Positions 53,229 to 62,931 of a DNA stretch of 64,000 bases are shown in pieces. Source of the DNA: Clostridiales bacterium (GTDB taxonomy: Bacteria; Bacillota; Desulfotomaculia; Desulfotomaculales; VENG01); the NCBI GenBank assembly GCA_016278505.1, contig JADQBQ010000021.1:62001-126000 (forward strand). The letters are read 5' to 3'. The stretch's first letter is position 1; the number at the start of each line of letters is the position of its first letter. The position numbers and the translations under genes are program-made. The notes under the pieces were generated by a model. That model was not told where the DNA came from, searched no databases, and worked only from the letters and a program-made list of their open reading frames with translations.

Positions 53229-54017
53229 TTGTCTGGTAGTAACTGGGTAACATGGTATAAAGAAGATTCTATCGGCGTAATAACAATTAATAACCCACCG
53301 GTAAATACAATCGGCACGAAACAATTAAAGGAAATGGTATCATGTCTAGATGAAATAAGCGGAAACCCAGAAGTTAGAGCCATTGTTATTACAGGTGCCG
53401 GGGATAAAACTTTTGTTGGTGGAGCAGACATTAATGAATTTGTATCTTTAATGGGCAACAAAGGGGAAGCCACCAAATTTGTCCAATATTATCATTACGT
53501 TTTCAATACCATTAGCTATTTTCCCAGGCCTATAATTGCAGCCATTAACGGTATTTCATTAGGAGGCGGTTGCGAATTAGCTTTAGCTTGTGACTTAAGA
53601 TTAATGTCGGAAAAAGCTAAAATAGGATTGCCCGAAATTAATTTAGGCCTTTTTCCTGGCGCAGGTGGTACCCAGCGCTTACCAAGATTGATTGGTGAAA
53701 CAAAGGCAAAGGAATTACTATATCTTGGGACGCCAATATCTGCCGAGGAAGCTTACCGGATTGGACTAGTTAACCATATAGTACCTCACGGAGAGATTCT
53801 GCAATCTTCCAAGGCGTTAGCAAAAGATATTGCTCGTAGACCAGGGGCAGCCATTAAACTCTTAAAACAGAGCATTAACCAAGGATTGCAACTTCCTTTA
53901 CAAGAAGGTATGCAAGTAGAAATTAATAATTTTGACAGGGTGTTTCTAACCAGTGACGTTAAAGAAGGTGTAGAAGCGTTTTTTGAAAACAGGGATCCTG
54001 AGTTCAAACACGAATAA
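53229..54017 (+). CDS. Enoyl-CoA hydratase
   Basis: 262-residue crotonase hydrating enoyl-CoA to 3-hydroxyacyl-CoA. Oxyanion-hole segments VGGADINEFV and AINGISLGGGCELALACDLRLM, and the catalytic glutamates in GLPEINLGLFPGAGGTQRL. The frame opens at 53190, but TTG 53229 lies 7-8 bases after AAAGGAGGTGC and gives the family N terminus. Last gene of the operon; a terminator follows at 54073. Confidence 0.93.
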   Translation: MSGSNWVTWYKEDSIGVITINNPPVNTIGTKQLKEMVSCLDEISGNPEVRAIVITGAGDKTFVGGADINEFVSLMGNKGEATKFVQYYHYVFNTISYFPRPIIAAINGISLGGGCELALACDLRLMSEKAKIGLPEINLGLFPGAGGTQRLPRLIGETKAKELLYLGTPISAEEAYRIGLVNHIVPHGEILQSSKALAKDIARRPGAAIKLLKQSINQGLQLPLQEGMQVEINNFDRVFLTSDVKEGVEAFFENRDPEFKHE

Positions 54018-54072
54018 AAGTAATACTATCCGGCAAAAGGCTAAAAATCACCCAAGGCGGCTAGTTCCTTGT

Positions 54073-54107
54073 ACGGCAGGCAGTTTGCACGCCTGCCGTT
54101 AATTTTT
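54073..54107 (+). terminator. Terminator of the beta-oxidation operon
   Basis: ACGGCAGGC / GCCTGCCGT 9-bp stem, 9-base loop, tail TAATTTTT. Confidence 0.85.
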
Positions 54108-54656
54108 GCGGAAGTTCAGAAAAAAACCAAGAAAGAGCCAAGTATAAAAGAGTGTGAAAGAAGAGAATGAAAGACGAATCAGATGGGGGATATAAATAGA
54201 GGGTATAATCATTACAAACAGACAAATATTATGTAAACATTTTTAAGTTTACATAATATTTATTATCGGTAGCAAATTTTAAAAAAAGATAGCTATCACA
54301 CAACTTTTATTATCCATATCCATTATTAATCCGTTCTTATTTGGATCTAAATCAATAAACAACCTTGGTGCCATTACACATTACTTTACTTTTAACATTA
54401 TTCTATGAAAAAAATTCTGTGAAACATGGCTTTCCGCTAAACAGCAAAAATTAAAGTTTAAAGGCTGATTTACTCGCCTGAGCTACAAAGGTGCCCACAG
54501 TTCCCTGTATGCCGCAAATTCATCCTTGATTGGAGATCATCCTCTTCGAATGAGATCATTTTCAATTGTATCCCACCTCTCTCTTACCATCCCTTACTGT
54601 TTTATGTAAACTAGATCAATGTACAGCTTGAATTGTTTACAAGTAGTTAATAAAAC
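54108..54656. other. Intergenic region between convergent operons
   Basis: About 550 AT-rich bases. It contains the long inverted repeat at 54224-54261 (listed separately) and a third GTAAAC-type half-site at about 54604. No gene or RNA family recognised. Confidence 0.4.
54224..54261. repeat. 15-bp inverted repeat with ATGTAAAC arms
   Basis: AAATATTATGTAAAC (54224-54238) and GTTTACATAATATTT (54247-54261) are perfectly complementary across an 8-base spacer. It looks like a dyad operator but has no gene start nearby. Confidence 0.6.
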
Positions 54657-54693
54657 AAAAAAGCCTGTGGTTTATTAAACCACAGGCTTTTTT
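54657..54693. terminator. Bidirectional terminator at the end of the methylmalonyl-CoA cluster
   Basis: AAAAAAGCCTGTGGTTTA / TAAACCACAGGCTTTTTT, essentially an 18-bp stem with A-run and T-run flanks, 22 bases past the stop of the minus-strand cluster. Confidence 0.92.
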
Positions 54694-54714
54694 TACAAAT
54701 AAAAAGCTATTTTC

Positions 54715-56109
54715 TTATACAGGATAAAACTCAGTGCTTTGTTTAGCCAGCTCAACGTCAATCTTGAGCTTTTTAGCCATTCTTTCTTCCAGGAACTTAG
54801 CTGCTACCTGGGGATATAATGCGACAGAAATAATGTCTTCCTCTTTCTCCATAATTGGTGCAGCCAATTCCTTGGCCTGCGGCAATTCAGGATCAATCAG
54901 ATCAGCAGGGCGACAGCCAATGGGCTGCTCGTCTTTAATAATCTGCTTGCGTGCCTCCTCGTTGATCGGGGCAGGCGGTCTTCCATAATAGCCGCGCATA
55001 TATTGCTTAACTTCGTTAGTACACATTTTATAACGACCGGCAAGAACGTTCATAACTGCCTGAGTACCGACAATCTGGCTGGACGGGGTAACCAGTGGCG
55101 GCCACCCAAAGTCTTCTTGTACACGTGGCATTTCTTCAAACACTTCCGGCAGGCGGTCAAGAGCATTGGCCTGCTGCAGCTGCGAAAGGAAGTTGGACAT
55201 CATACCACCTGGGCACTGGTAAACAAGAACTCTTGCATCAGGCCACTTGTTCGACACATCAAATTCAGCATACTCTGCACGAACATCTTTCCAGTAATCA
55301 GCCATCTCTGCACAGAGCTCTATATTAATCTCAGGATCATGCGGGGTGTCAGCAAATGCTGCTGCCATTGTTTCCACTGCAGGCTGTGAAGTCTGATTGC
55401 TCATTGTTGAGATTGCACAGTCAATGATGTCAGCTCCTGCTTCCACGGCCTTCATGTAAGCCATAGAGGCCATTCCACTGGTATAGTGGCAATGAATCTG
55501 AATCGGAATCTTAATTCCGGCATCTTTCATACCCTTTACGATTTCATAAACCATGTACGGCGCTATAATACCGGCCATATCCTTAAGGCAGATGGAGTGA
55601 CAACCCATACTTTGCAGTTCCTTAGCCATATTTACGTAATATTCAACGGTGTGCACCGGGCTGATGGCATAACAAACGGTACCTTGGGCATGGCCACCTT
55701 CAGCAATGGTGGTCTTGATTGATTGCTCCATATTTCTCAGATCGTTCAAAGCATCAAAAATACGGAAAATATCCATACCGTTAGCAACGGATTTTTTAAT
55801 AAACTCATCCAGCACATCGTCTGAATAGTGCTTGTAACCAACCACGTTCTGAGCACGAAGCAGCATTTGTGTAGGGGTCTTTTTCAGGTGACGTTTGATT
55901 ACCTTGAGACGTTCCCAGGGATCGTCCCCACAAAAACGCATACATGTATCAAAAGTAGCTCCACCCCATACTTCCAGGGAGTGGAAACCTATCTCATCAT
56001 GCCGCTCAAGTGCCGGTATAATATGCTCTGTTCTCATCCTGGTGGCCAACAGTGACTGGTGGCCATCACGCATAGTAGTATCGGTTATTTTAACCTTATT
56101 CGCACTCAT
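54715..56109 (-). CDS. Carboxyltransferase 5S / oxaloacetate decarboxylase alpha-type subunit
   Basis: 464-residue biotin-dependent carboxyltransferase domain that moves CO2 between carboxybiotin and pyruvate/oxaloacetate. The N terminus VKITDTTMRDGHQSLLATRMRT and GGATFDTCMRF are the substrate/metal site, with metal ligands in HCHYTSGMA and the carbamylated-lysine motif CLKDMAG. The C terminus stops at the post-barrel domain, so biotin is on a separate carrier (57125). This matches the transcarboxylase 5S or pyruvate carboxylase B form. Last gene of the cluster; ATG 56109 with AGGAGG. It would join methylmalonyl-CoA decarboxylation to oxaloacetate formation or use. Confidence 0.9.
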   Translation of the reverse strand: MSANKVKITDTTMRDGHQSLLATRMRTEHIIPALERHDEIGFHSLEVWGGATFDTCMRFCGDDPWERLKVIKRHLKKTPTQMLLRAQNVVGYKHYSDDVLDEFIKKSVANGMDIFRIFDALNDLRNMEQSIKTTIAEGGHAQGTVCYAISPVHTVEYYVNMAKELQSMGCHSICLKDMAGIIAPYMVYEIVKGMKDAGIKIPIQIHCHYTSGMASMAYMKAVEAGADIIDCAISTMSNQTSQPAVETMAAAFADTPHDPEINIELCAEMADYWKDVRAEYAEFDVSNKWPDARVLVYQCPGGMMSNFLSQLQQANALDRLPEVFEEMPRVQEDFGWPPLVTPSSQIVGTQAVMNVLAGRYKMCTNEVKQYMRGYYGRPPAPINEEARKQIIKDEQPIGCRPADLIDPELPQAKELAAPIMEKEEDIISVALYPQVAAKFLEERMAKKLKIDVELAKQSTEFYPV

Positions 56110-56143
56110 TCGTTAAGCCTCCTATCCTCACGTCCTATGAAAT

Positions 56144-57082
<939 letters not shown>

Positions 57083-57124
57083 TCATTTATTCCATATATT
57101 TCCGTAATTAGCAATAGGTCTATC

Positions 57125-57541
57125 CTAGCCAATCTCTACAAGCAAAGCATCTTTGGATACAGCCTGGCCTTCTTCCACACCAATTTTCTTCACTGTACCG
57201 GCGCAGGGAGCACCGATCTCATTTTCCATCTTCATAGCTTCAAGAATTATAAGTGCATCGCCTTCGTTGACCTGATCACCTTCGCTGACCAGGACTTTCC
57301 AGACGTTACCCGGCATCGGGGCAATAACAGTCCCGGCACCGGCCGGCGCTGCAGCCTTTGGTGCAGGTGCTGCTTCCTTCTTGGGCTCTACCTTGGGCTC
57401 CTCAGCCACCTGCTGTGCTGCTGCCGGCGGAGGTGCAGACGCAGCACTGCTGGGTGCTGCTACCGCAGGTTGACCGGGAGAAAGGTCTTCAACTTCTACT
57501 TCAAAGGCTTCACCATTAACCGTAACATTAAATTTCTTCAC
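57125..57541 (-). CDS. Biotin carboxyl carrier protein (1.3S-type)
   Basis: 138-residue carrier. A short N-terminal beta segment ([18 protein letters not shown]), a flexible Ala/Pro-rich linker (about 22-68) and a C-terminal biotinyl domain with EAMKMEN, biotin on Lys104. It would shuttle the carboxyl group between the 12S and 5S subunits encoded on either side. GTG 57541 start, AGGAGG 8 bases upstream. Confidence 0.93.
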   Translation of the reverse strand: MKKFNVTVNGEAFEVEVEDLSPGQPAVAAPSSAASAPPPAAAQQVAEEPKVEPKKEAAPAPKAAAPAGAGTVIAPMPGNVWKVLVSEGDQVNEGDALIILEAMKMENEIGAPCAGTVKKIGVEEGQAVSKDALLVEIG

Positions 57542-57573
57542 TGTACAACCTCCTTAGTCCTTATCAACCAATT

Positions 57574-57789
57574 TTACAGACTATTGGGATCTATACTGAG
57601 ATCTCTTCCCAGCATGTGTTTTACTAACCCCGACTTCTTCCACGGGCTCATGCCGCCCTTACGACGAATCCCGGCGATTCTTTGACCCTCCCCGAGATAA
57701 CCACCTACTGCCAGGGCAGCCGTAATGGCAGCAACTGTAGACATCTTTACGCCACTATTAATTTTGACGGCTTCTGAACTTTCACCCAT
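57574..57789 (-). CDS. Small protein of the carboxyltransferase cluster, 71 aa
   Basis: 71 residues with one moderately hydrophobic stretch (about 16-32, MSTVAAITAALAVGGYLG) and a basic C-terminal part (IRRKGGMSPWKKSGLVK). Strong ribosome site (GGGAGG) at ATG 57789. Its position between the biotin carrier and the 12S subunit is where Na+-pump decarboxylases encode their small gamma/delta subunit. It could be a diverged analogue that anchors or assembles the complex. I do not recognise a clear family match, so function is open. Confidence 0.7.
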   Translation of the reverse strand: MGESSEAVKINSGVKMSTVAAITAALAVGGYLGEGQRIAGIRRKGGMSPWKKSGLVKHMLGRDLSIDPNSL

Positions 57790-57831
57790 TTTTGAATACC
57801 TCCCTCCACCACTGGTGGTTGGGTAATTCTA

Positions 57832-59367
57832 TTAAACCGGAATATTTCCGTGCTTTTTCCGCGGATTGTCAACACGCTTACCCTCGCAGGCTTTAAATCC
57901 TGCTATGATCTTATCCCTTGTCTCTCTGGGATCAATAACATCATCAATATAACCTTTACCTGCAGCTACATACGGGTTGGCAAAATTATCACGATACTCT
58001 TGAACCAGTTCTTTTCTTCTCTCCACTGGGTTTTCAGCTTCTTTAAGTTCATTACGGAAAACAATATTAACAGCACCTTCGGGTCCCATGACAGCAATTT
58101 CACCTGACGGCCAGGAATAAACAAAGTCGGCCCTCATAGAGCTACTACACATGGCCAGGTATGCACCACCGTAAGCTTTCCGTAAAATAACGGTGATCTT
58201 GGGGACAGTTGCCTCAGAATATGCATACAGCATCTTGGCACCGTGACGGATAATGCCACCGTACTCTTGGTAGGTACCGGGCAAGAACCCTGGGACATCC
58301 ATAAAGGTTACGATAGGAATATTAAAGCAGTCGCAGAAACGGATAAACCGTGCAATCTTGTCAGATACATTAATATCCAGGCAACCGGCAAGAACCTTAG
58401 GCTGGTTTGCAATAATACCTACTGATTTACCTTCTATCCTACCAAACCCAATCACTCCGTTAGCAGCGAACATAGGCTGTACTTCGAAGAAGGAATCCTT
58501 ATCAACAACAGTTCTAATTACGTCTTTTACGTCATAAGACATATTTGGGCTGTCCGGGATAATACTCATTAATTGCTCTCTGTCGCCACCAGGCTCGCCA
58601 GGTTCGAACGACGGAGCCTCTTCCAAATTATTGGAAGGCACATAACTGAGCAATTGTTTTATCATTGCTATGCAATGTTCTTCGTTTTCAGCTGCAAAAT
58701 GTGCTACTCCACTGGTCTGGTTGTGAGTGGTTGCACCACCCAATTGTTCCATACTGACCTCTTCACCGGTTACAGTTTTAATAACCTGCGGGCCGGTAAT
58801 GAACATTTGACTTGTGTTCTTGACCATGAAGATAAAGTCAGTAAGCGCAGGAGAATATACGGCACCGCCTGCACAGGGTCCCATTATAACAGAGATCTGC
58901 GGAACTACCCCCGAAGCTATGGTATTGCGGTAGAAAATCTCACCGTAACCCTTTAGAGCATCCACACCTTCTTGTATCCTGGCACCGCCGGAATCGTTAA
59001 AACCTACAACGGGTGCTCCCGTTTGCATGGAAAGATCTAACACTCTGCATATTTTTTCAGCATGCACTAAACCTAAGGATCCACCGGCAACGGTAAAGTC
59101 CTGGGCGAAAGAATATACATTGCGGCCGTTCACTTTACCATAACCGATAACAACACCTTCACCCGGGAACTTTTGCTCTTTCCCTGATGTGCTGCTGGCA
59201 AAAACATTAAGCTCATTAAATGTGCCGGGATCAAAAAACTGTTCCAGACGTTCTCTGGCTGTCAATTTGCCGGCCTTATGCTGCTTATCGACGCGCTTTT
59301 CTCCACCGCCTGCTTCGACGGTCTCTCTTAATTGCTTAAGCTGGTCAAATTTTTCCTGCATACTCAT
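57832..59367 (-). CDS. mmdA: Methylmalonyl-CoA carboxyltransferase 12S / decarboxylase alpha subunit
   Basis: 511-residue acyl-CoA carboxyltransferase that transfers CO2 between methylmalonyl-CoA and biotin. Two crotonase-like halves are visible: SFAQDFTVAGGSLG with GARIQEGVDALKGYGEIF, and IVTFMDVPGFLPGTYQEYGGIIRHGAKMLYAYSEATVP with RKAYGGAYLAMCSS. Length is normal for 12S/MmdA. ATG 59367 after AGGAGG. In propionate oxidisers this enzyme works in the direction propionyl-CoA to methylmalonyl-CoA. Confidence 0.94.
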   Translation of the reverse strand: MSMQEKFDQLKQLRETVEAGGGEKRVDKQHKAGKLTARERLEQFFDPGTFNELNVFASSTSGKEQKFPGEGVVIGYGKVNGRNVYSFAQDFTVAGGSLGLVHAEKICRVLDLSMQTGAPVVGFNDSGGARIQEGVDALKGYGEIFYRNTIASGVVPQISVIMGPCAGGAVYSPALTDFIFMVKNTSQMFITGPQVIKTVTGEEVSMEQLGGATTHNQTSGVAHFAAENEEHCIAMIKQLLSYVPSNNLEEAPSFEPGEPGGDREQLMSIIPDSPNMSYDVKDVIRTVVDKDSFFEVQPMFAANGVIGFGRIEGKSVGIIANQPKVLAGCLDINVSDKIARFIRFCDCFNIPIVTFMDVPGFLPGTYQEYGGIIRHGAKMLYAYSEATVPKITVILRKAYGGAYLAMCSSSMRADFVYSWPSGEIAVMGPEGAVNIVFRNELKEAENPVERRKELVQEYRDNFANPYVAAGKGYIDDVIDPRETRDKIIAGFKACEGKRVDNPRKKHGNIPV

Positions 59368-59388
59368 TGTCTTCCAGACCTCCTATCA

Positions 59389-59790
59389 TTAATCGCGTTC
59401 ACACAGCTCCACCAGCGTGCCAAATGTTGCCTTAGGATGGAGGAACGCAATTTTAGCTCCACCAGCTCCCCTGCGGGGCTTTTCATCAATGAGTTTTACG
59501 CCCTTAGCTTTTAGCTCTTCAAGGGCCTTCTCAATATCGTCTACCCTGTAAGCTATGTGCTGAATACCCTCGCCCTTTTTCTCGATGTATTTTGCAATGG
59601 GGCCGTCGGGAGAGGTACTCTCAAGCAATTCCACTTCACTTTCGCCAGTAGGAATAAATGCCGTCTTTACTTTCTGCTCTTCTACAACTTCTGTACCTTC
59701 CGCCTTCATTCCCAGTACGTCCTCGTAGAACTTTAAAGCTGCATCCATATCCTTTACTGCGATGCCAATGTGGTCAATTTTCTTGATCAT
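59389..59790 (-). CDS. mce: Methylmalonyl-CoA epimerase
   Basis: 133-residue glyoxalase-fold epimerase interconverting (S)- and (R)-methylmalonyl-CoA. Metal ligands are expected at His in [19 protein letters not shown], in [16 protein letters not shown] and at the C-terminal GTLVELCE glutamate. Length normal. Lies 21 bases upstream of mmdA and supplies the isomer needed by the mutase. Confidence 0.94.
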   Translation of the reverse strand: MIKKIDHIGIAVKDMDAALKFYEDVLGMKAEGTEVVEEQKVKTAFIPTGESEVELLESTSPDGPIAKYIEKKGEGIQHIAYRVDDIEKALEELKAKGVKLIDEKPRRGAGGAKIAFLHPKATFGTLVELCERD

Positions 59791-59923
59791 TGTCTTCCCC
59801 CCTTATCTAATTCTGCACAAGAAAACACTTTTTCATATATCATTCATGATCATTATTATTCCCTATCATTATTTAAACCCCGCGGCAGGTATCATAACCT
59901 CCCGCGGGATTAAACATCTAAGC

Positions 59924-60322
59924 TTAACTAACTTTGGCTTTCTCCTTAATGTAGTCAATAATGACAGTGGTGGTGGTCCCGGGGCCGAAAACTGCATCAA
60001 CACCGGATTCCTTTAATGCCGGAATATCATCGTCCGGAATAATGCCCCCACCAAGTACCAATATATCTGAAGCATTTTGTACTTTCAGGCCATCTACGAC
60101 CTCGGGGAAAAGGTCCAGGTGGGCACCTGAAAGGCAACTTAGGGCGACAACCTGAACGTCTTCCTGTAAGGCTGCCTCAACTATTTGCTGGGGTGTTTGC
60201 CTTAACCCAGTATAAATGACTTCCATTCCTGCGTCACGCAGAGCCTGAGCAATAACTTTTGCTCCCCTGTCATGACCGTCTAACCCGGGTTTGGCCACCA
60301 GCACGCGAAGCTTTTCGCTCAT
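59924..60322 (-). CDS. Methylmalonyl-CoA mutase, cobalamin-binding subunit
   Basis: 132-residue B12-binding subunit. The signature DxHxxG is in [18 protein letters not shown], with the lower-ligand His, SxL in [11 protein letters not shown] and the GG of [12 protein letters not shown]. It is encoded apart from the catalytic subunit, the two-subunit form usual in archaea and Firmicutes of this group. ATG 60322 with GGAGGAG. A 133-base gap separates it from the epimerase. Confidence 0.94.
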   Translation of the reverse strand: MSEKLRVLVAKPGLDGHDRGAKVIAQALRDAGMEVIYTGLRQTPQQIVEAALQEDVQVVALSCLSGAHLDLFPEVVDGLKVQNASDILVLGGGIIPDDDIPALKESGVDAVFGPGTTTTVIIDYIKEKAKVS

Positions 60323-60346
60323 TTACTTCTCCTCCTTAAGGCAAAG

Positions 60347-62017
60347 CTAGAAAACAATTTGCTGCTGGTATTCTCCAAACTCTTCCCGCAAAACGCCACA
60401 AATTTCGCCTAAAGTAGCGTACGCTTTCACAGCTTCAACGAAGTACGGCAAGAGGTTATCAGTGGTATGAGCAGCTTTACGTATATCCTCAAGCAATGTT
60501 TTAACTTTATCATTATCACGCTCACTGCGAAGCTTCTCCAACTTTTCTTTCTGACGCTTACCGACCTCAGGGTCGACTTTCAGCAGTCCCTCAGGCGGCG
60601 GGCTTTCCATCTGGAACTTATTAACGCCGATAACCACTTTTTCGCCGCTCTCTACTTCCTTCTGGAATTTATAAGCACTCTGATGAATTTCTTTTTGCAT
60701 GAATTCAATGGCTTCCGGAGCTCCACCCATGTCGTCAATCTTTTTAATATACTCCAAAGCCTTTTCTTCAATATCATTGGTGAGCTTTTCAATAAAGAAG
60801 GAACCACCCAACGGGTCAACGGTATCAGTAACACCAATCTCGTATCCAATAACCTGCTGTGTCCGCAGAGCAATCAGTACAGACTCCTCACTTGGCAACG
60901 CCAATGCCTCATCCCTAGAATTGGTGTGTAGGGAGTTGGTACCGCCTAGTACAGCGGAAAGGGCCTCATATGCAGTACGCATAATATTAACATCAGGCTG
61001 TTGGGCGGTCAGTGAAACACCCGCTGTCTGGGTATGGAAGCGCAGCATCAAGGATTTAGGATTCTTAGCGCCGAAACGCTCTTTCATTAATTTAGCCCAA
61101 ATGCGTCGAGCAGCACGAAACTTGGCAACTTCTTCAAAGAAATTGAGATGGGCGTTAAAGAAGAAACTAAGGCGTGGGGCAAATTTATCCACATCCAGCC
61201 CTACATCAATAGCAGCCTTAACATATGCCAAACCATCAGCAATAGTAAAAGCTATTTCCTGTACCGCAGTGGAGCCAGCCTCACGAATGTGATAACCGCT
61301 AATGCTGATAGTATTCCAATTAGGAACATTTTCAGCACAATAGGCAAAAATATCAGTAATCAAGCGCATTGACGGATCAGGCGGCAATATATATGTACCG
61401 CGCGCCATGTACTCCTTGATAACGTCATTTTGGATAGTACCACGGATTTGATCCTGACTTACACCCTGCTTTTCAGCAACCGCAATATACATGGCCAATA
61501 AAATAGCTGCGGGAGCATTAATGGTCATGGATGTACTGACCTTATCAAGGGGGATCTTGTCTAACAGAATTTCCATGTCCAACAATGAATCAATGGCAAC
61601 CCCCACTTTACCAACTTCGCCCTTAGCCAACTGATGATCAGAGTCATAACCAATCTGGGTGGGCAGGTCAAAAGCAGTACTTAATCCCGTTTGTCCTTGA
61701 TCCAACAGATAACGGAAACGGTTATTAGTTTCTTCCGCCGAACCAAACCCGGCATACTGCCGCATGGTCCAATGCTTCCCTCGGTACATATTGGGCTGAA
61801 CACCGCGTGTATAGGGGTAACTTCCAGGGAAATTCAGCTTATCCTCAAAGTCAAAATTAGCAATATCGCTGGGGCTATAGACAGGCTTAATAACAATTTC
61901 CGAATCAGTTTTAAACTCAGGCTTACGCTCAGGGCGTTTTTGAGTCAACTTATCCAGCTTTTCTTTATATGCCTTCTCGCCAGCCTGGATTTTTTCCAGC
62001 TTGTCATTCTCGAACAA
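60347..62017 (-). CDS. Methylmalonyl-CoA mutase, catalytic (large) subunit
   Basis: 556-residue TIM-barrel subunit that rearranges (R)-methylmalonyl-CoA to succinyl-CoA with adenosylcobalamin. Conserved stretches: [72 protein letters not shown] and [15 protein letters not shown]. Starts at TTG 62017 with AAGGAGG 7 bases upstream. Works with the separate B12 subunit encoded 25 bases downstream. Confidence 0.95.
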   Translation of the reverse strand: MFENDKLEKIQAGEKAYKEKLDKLTQKRPERKPEFKTDSEIVIKPVYSPSDIANFDFEDKLNFPGSYPYTRGVQPNMYRGKHWTMRQYAGFGSAEETNNRFRYLLDQGQTGLSTAFDLPTQIGYDSDHQLAKGEVGKVGVAIDSLLDMEILLDKIPLDKVSTSMTINAPAAILLAMYIAVAEKQGVSQDQIRGTIQNDVIKEYMARGTYILPPDPSMRLITDIFAYCAENVPNWNTISISGYHIREAGSTAVQEIAFTIADGLAYVKAAIDVGLDVDKFAPRLSFFFNAHLNFFEEVAKFRAARRIWAKLMKERFGAKNPKSLMLRFHTQTAGVSLTAQQPDVNIMRTAYEALSAVLGGTNSLHTNSRDEALALPSEESVLIALRTQQVIGYEIGVTDTVDPLGGSFFIEKLTNDIEEKALEYIKKIDDMGGAPEAIEFMQKEIHQSAYKFQKEVESGEKVVIGVNKFQMESPPPEGLLKVDPEVGKRQKEKLEKLRSERDNDKVKTLLEDIRKAAHTTDNLLPYFVEAVKAYATLGEICGVLREEFGEYQQQIVF

Positions 62018-62036
62018 GGCTGTTCCTCCTTTCTTT

Positions 62037-62903
62037 TTACAGTACCTTTTTCAATAGTCCAGGTACTTCAAAGGGTAATGCAGCGACTTGTACACCAACT
62101 TCCTGCAAAGCTTCTACTTTGCCGTCGAATGTTCCTTTGCCGCGCTCAATAATAGCACCGGCATGTCCCATTCTCTTTCCAGGGGGCGCACTCTTACCGG
62201 CAATATAAGCAACAACCGGCTTGGTCATATTGGCTTTAATAAATTCAGCTGCCTGCTCTTCAGCATTGCCGCCAATTTCACCGACCATCACAATAGCTTT
62301 GGTCTGAGGATCATGTTCGAATTTCTCTAATACGTCCACAAATGACAGACCTACTGCGCGGTCACCACCTAGACCAACGACGGTACTTTGACCCAAACCG
62401 TTCATAGCCAGGTTTCCTACTATTTCATAAGTAAGGGTCCCGCTGCGGGCAACAACCCCAACTTGGCCTTCTGTAAAGAATTGGTTGGGCGGTATACCAA
62501 TTTTACACTTGCCGGAAGATACAATACCGAAACTATTAGGTCCAACAACTATGACACCCTTACTTTTAGCATAGTTGACGATTTCCATCTCATCATGGAC
62601 GGGAATATGCTCGGGAACGCCAACAAGAACTTTGGCTCCAGCATCAATTGCTTCAAATGCAGCATCTTTAGCAAAAGGTGCGGGAATAAACAATACCGAA
62701 GCATCAATACGGTTATCTTGTGCGGCAGCTGTCATGGTATCATAAATCGGTACCCCTTCCACTTCTTGGCCGCCTTTTCCGGGGGATATTCCGGCAACTA
62801 TTTTTGTTCCATAGGCAAGCATCTGCTTAGCATGGAATCTACCCTGGTTTCCGGTCATTCCTTGTACAGCAACTTGAGTATTCTCATCAATAATAATGGC
62901 CAC
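62037..62903 (-). CDS. sucD: Succinyl-CoA ligase, alpha subunit
   Basis: 288-residue CoA-binding subunit. [18 protein letters not shown] is the CoA-binding N terminus, then [15 protein letters not shown], and the phosphohistidine is in [12 protein letters not shown]. Forms ATP or GTP from succinyl-CoA, giving the only substrate-level phosphorylation step in this cluster. GTG 62903 with GGAGGTT upstream. The beta subunit gene lies 28 bases upstream. Confidence 0.95.
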   Translation of the reverse strand: MAIIIDENTQVAVQGMTGNQGRFHAKQMLAYGTKIVAGISPGKGGQEVEGVPIYDTMTAAAQDNRIDASVLFIPAPFAKDAAFEAIDAGAKVLVGVPEHIPVHDEMEIVNYAKSKGVIVVGPNSFGIVSSGKCKIGIPPNQFFTEGQVGVVARSGTLTYEIVGNLAMNGLGQSTVVGLGGDRAVGLSFVDVLEKFEHDPQTKAIVMVGEIGGNAEEQAAEFIKANMTKPVVAYIAGKSAPPGKRMGHAGAIIERGKGTFDGKVEALQEVGVQVAALPFEVPGLLKKVL

Positions 62904-62931
62904 TGGTCAATAACCTCCTTTTCTAAGTTTT

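Noticed and set aside
60347-60931. Long plus-strand frames opposite the mutase gene
   Set aside because: They overlap the strongly conserved catalytic subunit and have no independent support.
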